NCBI GenBank assembly: GCA_937885175.1
Contig: CAKZZO010000063.1
Coordinates: 1 to 64,000, forward strand
DNA: 64,000 nt
From: an uncultured Treponema sp.
Lineage (GTDB): Bacteria > Spirochaetota > Spirochaetia > Treponematales > Treponemataceae
Reading direction: 5' to 3'
The notes under the pieces were generated by a model, which was not told the origin of the DNA, ran no database searches, and saw only the letters and a program-made list of their open reading frames with translations. The position numbers and the translations under genes were made by a program. Below are positions 8,234 through 15,417 of the stretch, in pieces; the first letter of the stretch is position 1; each line of letters begins with the position of its first letter.

Positions 8234-10330
8234 ATGGCTATACCAAAAATCAAAAAACAGGACATCATCGACGCCTTAAAGTACATCGATGAGAACGGTG
8301 TGCCTTTCCATAACCAGAGTACGAAGTATGAACTCGTGACGGAGGATGGAAAGCGATATCCGCCGAAGTATGTGGTAGCCGTGGCTGACCATATGGCAAA
8401 CGGTACGGATATTTCAACAGAAGGCTTTAACGCTGTGGAGGCAAAGAGCTACCTGGAAGGTCAGGACTTTACGATTGAGACAAAGCAGCAGGAAAAGTTT
8501 GAATTGTCTGTCTCCGCTGAGAATGTAGAGTCCACAGATGAACGGTTCACGATGGAAAATCTGAGTCTCGGCGACAATTATAAGCCTCTCGATGTGTATT
8601 TCAAAAAGGCAAACGGAGACGTGATAAAACGCTCCTACAGTAAAGGTGAAAGAAGGAATTCCAATCAGACGATGCCACGTATCGCTTTCCAGATTTTTGA
8701 AAAGCAGATATCAAATATGTCCGTTGAGGATAAGGAGGCCTTTCCTATCTGCAAATACAATCCTGACAGCGATATGATTTGCGGAATTTTCTCCAGCGTG
8801 GATGAGTTTAAGAAACATCGCAACACCATAGAGTACCTGACATATGGCTACGATAATGGCAGGCAGTTCGTTATCTATTGCTGGAATATCTTCTCCACGA
8901 TTATTTTCGTCCAGGAATGCTTGAAGCGTTTCGGAGAGCCTGGGGATCAATTCATCCTTACCTACCGTGAGAAGGATGAGAAGGAAACAGAGGCTGCAGA
9001 GACAGAGGCAGCCGCACAGGAGGAACTTGTCCAGCAGTTTAAGGGATACAGAAATCCCTTCTCCTCTATGCTGATTGCTTCGAAGAATCTGATTTTCAGA
9101 GGTGCGCCGGGTACCGGCAAGTCTTACCTCGCAAAGGAAATCGCTACGGATATTATCAGCAACGGGTACTTTGATGACTATACGCTACTCACCGATGAGC
9201 AGAAGAAACAGGTGGAGTTTGTCCAGTTCCATCCAAGCTATGACTACTCTGATTTTGTTGAGGGCTTGAGACCGAAAGTAAATGATGACGGTACTATGGG
9301 CTTTGAATTGCAGGACGGCATTTTCAAGAAGTTCGTTGCCCGCGCAAGAAAGAACTACGAGGATTCCCAAAAGTCAAAGGAAACGATAGAGAAGGAAATC
9401 TCTGTGCAGGAATCAATGACGGAGTTCTTTTCCAACATTGAACTTGGCGTTGATACCTTTAAGACAATCAATGGCAATGAGTTCACCATTACCAGCGTGG
9501 ATGACAAACACATTACTATCTCCATACCCGGAAACGCCACCGTCAATAAGCTCACCCTGAATCTGGACGAGGTCAGGAAGATGCTGGAGTCCGGGCAGAA
9601 GTTCGACAAGATCAAGGATATCACGACCTTCTTTGGAAAGTCGTTTGCAACACAGGCGTATTCCTATGACTTCGCAATCTACAAGGCTATCAGGGCAAAG
9701 AAAAGCGCAGCTTCTAAGGCGAAGGCAAAGCAGGAAGAATTGAAGAAGTACATCTTCATTATCGATGAAATTAACCGTGGTGAAATTTCAAAGATATTCG
9801 GCGAACTGTTCTTTGCAATAGACCCTGGATATCGCGGCAGAGCCGGAGAAATATCTACGCAATATTCCAATCTGCACTCCGATCCGGATGAGAAGTTTTA
9901 TATCCCGGAGAATGTTTATATCATTGGCACCATGAACGACATCGACCGTTCTGTGGACAGCTTTGATTTTGCTATGCGTAGACGTTTCCGTTTCGTGGAA
10001 CTCCGAGCAGATGAGCGTCTTGAAATGCTGGCTTCTTTGGAGAATGAAGAGCTGGAGGCCGAGGCTATCAAGAGAATGGCTGCGCTTAATAAGGAAATTG
10101 CAAGTGTTGAGGACTTGAACGAGAATTACCAAATCGGCGCATCATACTTCCTAAAGCTGAAGACTCTCGATTTTGACCAGCTTTGGACGGATTACCTGCA
10201 GCCGCTTCTGCAGGAATACATCCAGGGGATGTACGATGAGGAAGGGCTTATGAATCGTTTTGCGAAAGCATACGGTTATAAAAAGCCGGTTGAAGGTGAT
10301 GTGAATGAAACTGCTCAAGATCAAGGATAA
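8234..10330 (+). CDS. mcrB: McrB-like AAA+ GTPase of a McrBC restriction system
   Basis: A 698-residue protein. The C-terminal half is a McrB-type AAA+ domain: Walker A GAPGTGKS at 290–297, Walker B IIDEINRG around D511–E512, and the sensor stretch GTMNDIDRS from 565. McrB proteins form GTP-driven hexamers that drive the McrC nuclease on modified DNA. Residues 1–75 (KYIDENG..., YPPKYVVAVA) resemble the N-terminal head of ScoMcrA-type proteins. Residues 90–250 are an additional domain I do not recognise, probably the reader of modified DNA. The gene follows hsdR by 63 bases with GGAGGTG before ATG, and overlaps mcrC by 26 bases. Confidence 0.88.
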   Translation: MAIPKIKKQDIIDALKYIDENGVPFHNQSTKYELVTEDGKRYPPKYVVAVADHMANGTDISTEGFNAVEAKSYLEGQDFTIETKQQEKFELSVSAENVESTDERFTMENLSLGDNYKPLDVYFKKANGDVIKRSYSKGERRNSNQTMPRIAFQIFEKQISNMSVEDKEAFPICKYNPDSDMICGIFSSVDEFKKHRNTIEYLTYGYDNGRQFVIYCWNIFSTIIFVQECLKRFGEPGDQFILTYREKDEKETEAAETEAAAQEELVQQFKGYRNPFSSMLIASKNLIFRGAPGTGKSYLAKEIATDIISNGYFDDYTLLTDEQKKQVEFVQFHPSYDYSDFVEGLRPKVNDDGTMGFELQDGIFKKFVARARKNYEDSQKSKETIEKEISVQESMTEFFSNIELGVDTFKTINGNEFTITSVDDKHITISIPGNATVNKLTLNLDEVRKMLESGQKFDKIKDITTFFGKSFATQAYSYDFAIYKAIRAKKSAASKAKAKQEELKKYIFIIDEINRGEISKIFGELFFAIDPGYRGRAGEISTQYSNLHSDPDEKFYIPENVYIIGTMNDIDRSVDSFDFAMRRRFRFVELRADERLEMLASLENEELEAEAIKRMAALNKEIASVEDLNENYQIGASYFLKLKTLDFDQLWTDYLQPLLQEYIQGMYDEEGLMNRFAKAYGYKKPVEGDVNETAQDQG

Positions 10331-11624
10331 TTCACAACATAAAAAAGATGCCTTTTCTGATATAGGAATCCTTGCGGGCAAGATTGCTGATAAGACATTG
10401 GAGCAGCTTGAACGGGAAGGTGTATTTGTGTTCCCTGAAATCGTGAAAGACGCAGAGGATATAACGCGGGATCAGATGATAATCCAGAGCGTAAACGATA
10501 CTTATCGGTCGGGCAATGTGATGGGATTCCTTGGTTGCGGAGATGAACGGCTTATTATTGAATCACGCTTTGGCGGCGAGGAGGATGATTTCTTTTTTCA
10601 ATATCTCCTTGATAAAGTGATGGACTTTCCAAACATCGTAGATTTGGATTCCGATGCGAATCAGGATAATCGGCTGTTTAACTTCCTGCTGTTCCTGTTT
10701 CCGTATTATCTGAAAACAGCAATGAGGAAAGGCCTGTTTAAGAAGTACATCCGCCACAGGTATAATGACGGAAATGTGAAAGGTGCTATCGATATCGCAA
10801 GACATATAGAGAAGAACACACCGTTCACCGGGAGCGTTGCGTATTCGCAGAGGGAGTTTTCTTATGATAACAGCCTCATGGAACTGGTGCGACACACCAT
10901 CGAATTTATCAAAAGGAAACCATACGGGAATAATCTCCTTGTCAAAGTAAAGGATGAGGTGAAACTCGTTATTGATGCCACACCTGGATATGAGCCTTAT
11001 GATAGGCAAAGAATCATTGAGCAGAACAAGAAGAACACAGTGCGCCACGCATACTTCCGAGAATATCTCGCTTTGCAGAGATTGTGTCTCTTGATTCTTC
11101 GCCATCAGAAACATCAAATCGGCTCTGGCTCAAGGCAGATATACGGCATTTTATTTGATGGTGCCTGGCTGTGGGAGGAGTATATCAATTCCCTCATCGA
11201 GGATGTGTTTTATCATCCGATGAATAAAGGTGGTAAAGGCGCCCAGAGGCTATTTGCCGGCAACATCGGGTTAATCTATCCTGATTTCATCAGCCGTAAT
11301 AATGAAACAAGAATCATAGCAGATGCCAAGTACAAGCCTCTTGATAATATTGGCAATAAGGACTATCTGCAGGTGTTGGCGTATATGTTCCGCTTTGATG
11401 CAAAGGCGGGCTACTACCTTTATCCAGAAGCGGAAGAATCGGATGATCTGAAACTGTGGATGAATCGCGGCTCGACCTACGAATCAAATGTCATGCCGCG
11501 TGATGACATCAGCATTACAAAACACGGTTTGAAAATTCCTGTAAAAGCTACTGACTACGCAGGCTTTGTGGAAAAAATGAAAACTCATGAGCAGGAGTTC
11601 ATTCAAGCATTTTCAATGATGTAA
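10305..11624 (+). CDS. mcrC: McrC-like nuclease subunit of a McrBC restriction system
   Basis: A 439-residue partner of the upstream AAA+ protein, with the usual mcrB–mcrC order and overlap. The C-terminal PD-(D/E)xK nuclease is visible as D327 in IYPDF followed by D340-A-K342 (RIIADAKYK). The N-terminal region would insert into the McrB hexamer. Such complexes cut DNA containing methylated or otherwise modified bases, which complements the adjacent type I system: one attacks unmodified DNA, the other modified DNA. The gene looks full length and intact. Confidence 0.88.
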   Translation: MKLLKIKDNSQHKKDAFSDIGILAGKIADKTLEQLEREGVFVFPEIVKDAEDITRDQMIIQSVNDTYRSGNVMGFLGCGDERLIIESRFGGEEDDFFFQYLLDKVMDFPNIVDLDSDANQDNRLFNFLLFLFPYYLKTAMRKGLFKKYIRHRYNDGNVKGAIDIARHIEKNTPFTGSVAYSQREFSYDNSLMELVRHTIEFIKRKPYGNNLLVKVKDEVKLVIDATPGYEPYDRQRIIEQNKKNTVRHAYFREYLALQRLCLLILRHQKHQIGSGSRQIYGILFDGAWLWEEYINSLIEDVFYHPMNKGGKGAQRLFAGNIGLIYPDFISRNNETRIIADAKYKPLDNIGNKDYLQVLAYMFRFDAKAGYYLYPEAEESDDLKLWMNRGSTYESNVMPRDDISITKHGLKIPVKATDYAGFVEKMKTHEQEFIQAFSMM

Positions 11625-11642
11625 TATGTTTTGAGGCAGAAT

Positions 11643-11906
11643 ATGGGGAGTTATGATTTAACCGCCGCGCATGAAGCGGCAAGATTCAATAAGGATATAC
11701 TCAGGAAAAACAGTAAATGCGGCTGCTTCTATTGCCTCAAGGTGTTTTCGCCATCTGAGATTGAGGAATGGTGCCCCGAACTGGATGAAGGCGAAGAAGT
11801 GACAGCTATATGTCCATACTGTGGTATAGATGCAATTCTGCCTGAAAGTGCTGGGTATCCGCTTACTGATGAATTTCTGGGAACAATGCGAGAAAGGTGG
11901 TTTTGA
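11643..11906 (+). CDS. Small zinc-ribbon protein, function unknown
   Basis: An 87-residue soluble protein with two Cys pairs, C28-x2-C31 and C57-x2-C60, that should bind one zinc ion. The sequence between them (FSPSEIEEWC...) and the tail GYPLTDEFLGTMRERWF recall a family of small bacterial cytoplasmic proteins of unknown role. I chose ATG 11643 over the in-frame TTG at 11631 because GAGG lies just upstream of it. It sits 18 bases after mcrC and 3 bases before the ADP-ribosylglycohydrolase gene, so it is probably part of the same transcript. Confidence 0.7.
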   Translation: MGSYDLTAAHEAARFNKDILRKNSKCGCFYCLKVFSPSEIEEWCPELDEGEEVTAICPYCGIDAILPESAGYPLTDEFLGTMRERWF

Positions 11907-11909
11907 TAT

Positions 11910-12767
11910 ATGCTTGGAGCAATAGTCGGTGACATCGTAGGTTCGGTCTACGAATGGCACAATATAAAAACGAAGGAGTTTCCCTTGTTCCGGGATGACT
12001 GCTTTTTCACGGATGATACCGTCATGACCTGCGCCGTTGCGGAGGCGGTTATGAATGGCGGAGAAAGAGATGACTTCATTGACGCGATGAAGAAGTACGG
12101 TCGGATGTACCCAGATGCAGGCTACGGCGGCAGATTCGGTACGTGGGTATTCTCCGATGATCGTGAGCCGTACAACAGCTACGGTAATGGTTCAGCTATG
12201 CGCGTTTCGCCTTGCGCCTGGGTGATGGATTGCGGCTTCTGCGCTCGGACGGGAATGTGGCCATCCAACGGAAGAGCCGGTGCCCAGCTGTCCGCAGAGG
12301 TAACACATAACCACCCGGAGGGAATCAAAGGCGCAATGGCAACAGCAGATGCAATCTTCATGTGCCGTTATTACTTCGGTGGCTATTACGGCGACTACGA
12401 GCAGCCTATCAATGATGACCCGGCAGAGTGCAAACGGCGTATAAAGGAACACATCGAGAATGAGTATGGCTACGATCTTTCCAAGACGCTGGATGAAATC
12501 CGTCCTACATACCGCTTTAACGAGACCTGCCAGGACACCGTACCGCAAGCCATTATCGCATTTCTGGAAAGCACGGACTTTGAGGACGCTATCCGAAACG
12601 CCATCTCACTTGGCGGCGACAGCGATACCCTTGCGGCAATCACGGGAAGCATCGCAGAGGCAGCATATGGCATCCCCGACTGGATTAAGGACAAGGCGTA
12701 TTCCTATCTCGATGAGCCGTTGAAGGATGTGCTCAGACGGTGGAAGAAATACATTTCAAGAGACTGA
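11910..12767 (+). CDS. ADP-ribosylglycohydrolase family protein (DraG type)
   Basis: A 285-residue enzyme of the family that removes ADP-ribose from proteins or nucleic acids using two magnesium ions. The N-terminal metal motif is T34-D35-D36 (FFTDDTVM) and the C-terminal one is G235-G-D-S-D-T240; both are complete. The family also contains crystallin-like and phage-defence members, so the substrate cannot be told. It follows the zinc-ribbon gene by 3 bases with AAGGTGG upstream, placing it in the restriction operon. No ADP-ribosyltransferase gene is visible in the window. Confidence 0.85.
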   Translation: MLGAIVGDIVGSVYEWHNIKTKEFPLFRDDCFFTDDTVMTCAVAEAVMNGGERDDFIDAMKKYGRMYPDAGYGGRFGTWVFSDDREPYNSYGNGSAMRVSPCAWVMDCGFCARTGMWPSNGRAGAQLSAEVTHNHPEGIKGAMATADAIFMCRYYFGGYYGDYEQPINDDPAECKRRIKEHIENEYGYDLSKTLDEIRPTYRFNETCQDTVPQAIIAFLESTDFEDAIRNAISLGGDSDTLAAITGSIAEAAYGIPDWIKDKAYSYLDEPLKDVLRRWKKYISRD

Positions 12768-12796
12768 TAAATCGAGGGTTTGTAGGAGGTATAGTG

Positions 12797-13210
12797 ATGT
12801 GGTTTTGGTTAGCACTCGGTTCAGCGGTCTTTGCCGCGCTGACAACAATACTGGCAAAGATAGGGATTGAAGGTGTAGGCTCTAACCTTGCCACTGCGAT
12901 CCGCACAATGGTCGTTGTTGTAATGGCTTGGGGAATGGTGTTTATCACTCATCAGCAGACCGGAATCAGGTCAATCAGTCAGAAGAGTTGGATTTTCCTA
13001 ATCTTGTCCGGCCTTGCAACGGGAGCCTCATGGCTATGTTATTACAAGGCTTTGCAGATGGGAGATGCCTCCAAAGTCGTCCCGATTGATAAGCTCTCCG
13101 TAGTCATCACACTGGTGTTAGCTTTTATTTTCCTGCACGAAGAATTTACTACAAAGTCGGTGATTGGCTGCATCCTGATCGGAGCCGGAACATTATTGAT
13201 GGTTCTGTAA
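12797..13210 (+). CDS. EamA-family (DMT superfamily) half-size transporter
   Basis: A 137-residue membrane protein with about five hydrophobic helices and a single EamA repeat, half the length of usual drug/metabolite transporters. It would have to work as a dimer. The ATG at 12797 is preceded by AGGAGG (12784–12789) at 7 bases; the longer frame from 12740 overlaps the previous gene and is not used. The ending GAGTLLMVL is typical of the family. It is the last intact gene of the foreign block. Substrate unknown. Confidence 0.75.
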   Translation: MWFWLALGSAVFAALTTILAKIGIEGVGSNLATAIRTMVVVVMAWGMVFITHQQTGIRSISQKSWIFLILSGLATGASWLCYYKALQMGDASKVVPIDKLSVVITLVLAFIFLHEEFTTKSVIGCILIGAGTLLMVL

Positions 13211-13285
13211 CACAACTTCCAGTTTGTACCTTTTGATTATTCCTCACACCTTTTGATTTTGCCTATACCTTTCGATTTTTCATCG

Positions 13286-13323
13286 GACTGGTTCAAATCG
13301 AGGGGTTCAGACTGGTTCAAATC
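13286..13323. repeat. Two 14-bp direct repeats, GACTGGTTCAAATC
   Basis: Copies lie at 13286–13299 and 13310–13323. Just upstream (13225–13280) the motif ACCTTTTGATT occurs twice and ACCTTTCGATT once. These short repeats sit in the non-coding end of the foreign block, near the putative recombinase scrap, and could be protein-binding sites or recombination leftovers. No protein-coding frame is apparent between 13211 and 13430. Confidence 0.5.
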
Positions 13324-13361
13324 CTTAAGGGCAAGGTCACTGAAAAACTGAAAACGGGCAT

Positions 13362-13404
13362 AAAAAAAGAGGGCTTCCGGCGGAGCAAAACCGCTGAAAG
13401 CCCT
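13362..13404 (-). terminator. Strong intrinsic terminator reading leftward
   Basis: A 14-bp GC-rich stem with one mismatch (13370–13383 with 13391–13404), followed on the minus strand by seven T residues. It would stop transcription coming from the right. No minus-strand gene now exists between it and the island junction, so its original gene may have been lost in the rearrangement. Confidence 0.65.
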
Positions 13405-13430
13405 TGTTTATTGGGGATTTCCCTTGTATC

Positions 13431-13469
13431 AAAGACAGCGTTTACATAGACGACGGATACAGTGGTACT
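13431..13469 (+). pseudogene. Possible serine-recombinase fragment at the island edge
   Basis: Thirteen codons read KDSVYIDDGYSGT, matching the conserved DDGYSGT or DDGVSGT motif in the N-terminal catalytic domain of serine recombinases. The match stops abruptly at about 13,469, where sequence homologous to the downstream peptidase begins in a different frame. No start codon or upstream domain is present. I take it as a scrap of the recombinase that moved this block, although 13 residues could match by chance. Confidence 0.45.
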
Positions 13470-15408
13470 CCGCTTTTACAATCTAAATCCATACATCGCC
13501 TATATCGGCATGCATGAGGCACTTGTCACAATGGTAAAACTGAATGTAGTGGCAACTTCTTATGCTGACGGCGTGTGGTCTTATACGGTGAAAAACAGTA
13601 ATAACGAGCGTTTTGTTATGAACGTCAATACGCGGAACAGCACGGTGTATTGCGCAAATCTTGCTGACTTCATTTCTTCAGAAATATCATCTTCGTCTTC
13701 AGCTGCCCTTGTCTCAAGGCGAACTTCTTTTGCAGCAGATGATTACGAAACTGCAGAGTACGGTGATCTTGACGACGGTGATGACTATGTAAAGCCCGCA
13801 GAGACTGACGATTACACTGACTTTGTAAACCTCTTTGGCGCAGGTGACCAAAAGATGCCGGTGACCATGGTTGGTGCAAATACATGGTGCACGCCTACCA
13901 CCTTTGAGCTTGCAAAATACGGCATGAAGATATATGCAGGCAGCGATGATGCCTATATCCCCCTGGCGGCACTTACTGCAATCTTAACACCGTCGGCGGA
14001 TGCTTTTGTATGGAATGGCGATCGGATTATCAGACGCAATTTTGATACTAATGACATGAAGGATGACTTTGCTGAATGGCGCAAAACTGATACGCGTCCA
14101 GAAGAATTTATCGATTTTACCTACAATATTCTCTGTTTTAACCATGACTACTGCTACGGTCAGCCGGGCTATTACGGTATCTTTGATATCGATGGGGATG
14201 GCTACAATCTTGGCGATGAGGCAACAGGAACCAAAGCGGCTGACAAACTTGACCTTGACAGCCTTCTTAAAAAGTATGCGCCAAGTGTATACACTAATTT
14301 GCATTCATCATCTTACAACACCTATGTTACGGCCTTGGCAACGCTGATGAACTACATCCTTGGCGATGGCCACACAGGTATGTTTGTTCCAAAGAAGCCC
14401 GAAGGAACTACAATCAACCTTCCTAATGAGGATAAACTTCCTTCTTCTGGAAAAAGAAAGCTCTTGAATAAGGCTTCGGATGGACTGGAAACAAAAACTA
14501 ATGATACATATATTCCTAAACGCGATGCAATCATAGAGAACTTGCCTGAGAATCGTCGCTTTGTGCTTGATGGCTGCAACTATAAGAAAGATGCAAATAA
14601 AACCCCGGTTCGTTTTGTATCATTCTCAGAAGACTATACAACGGCAGTCATTCATTTTAACTCGTTTGCTATACCTAATATACAGGCTTGGAACGTTGAA
14701 TATCCAAAATGGACTGCCTATAATAGTGCGGATGATGCTGGAAAGGCGGCTATCGATGCTGATGAGGCTAAGAAACCATCCTATCCCAATGATGATCTGG
14801 GGCTTTTCTACTATGCCTTTAACCTTATCGAAACAAATACTCTCGTAAAAGACAAGGTTCAGAACATCGTCATAGACCTTTCCGTAAATGGCGGCGGCTC
14901 AGTGGCGGATGTAGGCTATTTGCTTTCATTCCTTTACGGCGACATCATGCTCATCGATCAGGATGCCCACACGGGAGCAAACGTTCTGACATCTTATTCT
15001 ACAGACTTGAACCTTGACGGTACTGTTGATGAAAAAGATGATACGCTTCGCAAAAACCGCAATACGAAATACAAAATGGCGATTCTGACTTCTGAATCCT
15101 CATTCTCCAGCGCAAACCTCTTCCCCGTCATGGCAAAGGAAGTGTGCGGCGCAAAAATTATCGGACGGCGTTCTTCTGGCGGCTCTTGCAGCATCAACAC
15201 TTTCTGCACGCCAGACGGCTTTACCTATTACTATTCCATCGCCCTGCGCGGTACTCCCGACATGTTAACGGAAGACCGCTACATGGCAATGGAAAACGGT
15301 GCGGCAGTGGATGCTACGCTTGACTATACTACCAGTGGTGTCAATGACTTCTACAGTTATGCAAAACTCAAAGAGGCTGTTGAAGCGGTATACAAGACCA
15401 CAAACTAA
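13462..15408 (+). CDS. S41-like secreted peptidase paralogue, N-terminally truncated
   Basis: The open frame gives 648 residues, but homology to the downstream paralogue starts only at codon 4 (RFYNLNPYIAYIGM, matching that paralogue from R68). Signal peptide and lipobox are missing, so any product would stay in the cytoplasm. The C-terminal part has the S41 features IDLSVNGGGSVADVG and SSFSSANLF, the latter holding the likely catalytic Ser. Two acidic calcium-loop-like segments are present, DIDGDGYNLGDE and DLNLDGTVDEKDD. The GTG at 13462 lies in island DNA and has no clear ribosome site. Most likely a pseudogene created by the island. Confidence 0.7.
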   Translation: MVLRFYNLNPYIAYIGMHEALVTMVKLNVVATSYADGVWSYTVKNSNNERFVMNVNTRNSTVYCANLADFISSEISSSSSAALVSRRTSFAADDYETAEYGDLDDGDDYVKPAETDDYTDFVNLFGAGDQKMPVTMVGANTWCTPTTFELAKYGMKIYAGSDDAYIPLAALTAILTPSADAFVWNGDRIIRRNFDTNDMKDDFAEWRKTDTRPEEFIDFTYNILCFNHDYCYGQPGYYGIFDIDGDGYNLGDEATGTKAADKLDLDSLLKKYAPSVYTNLHSSSYNTYVTALATLMNYILGDGHTGMFVPKKPEGTTINLPNEDKLPSSGKRKLLNKASDGLETKTNDTYIPKRDAIIENLPENRRFVLDGCNYKKDANKTPVRFVSFSEDYTTAVIHFNSFAIPNIQAWNVEYPKWTAYNSADDAGKAAIDADEAKKPSYPNDDLGLFYYAFNLIETNTLVKDKVQNIVIDLSVNGGGSVADVGYLLSFLYGDIMLIDQDAHTGANVLTSYSTDLNLDGTVDEKDDTLRKNRNTKYKMAILTSESSFSSANLFPVMAKEVCGAKIIGRRSSGGSCSINTFCTPDGFTYYYSIALRGTPDMLTEDRYMAMENGAAVDATLDYTTSGVNDFYSYAKLKEAVEAVYKTTN

Positions 15409-15417
15409 GAGAGAACT

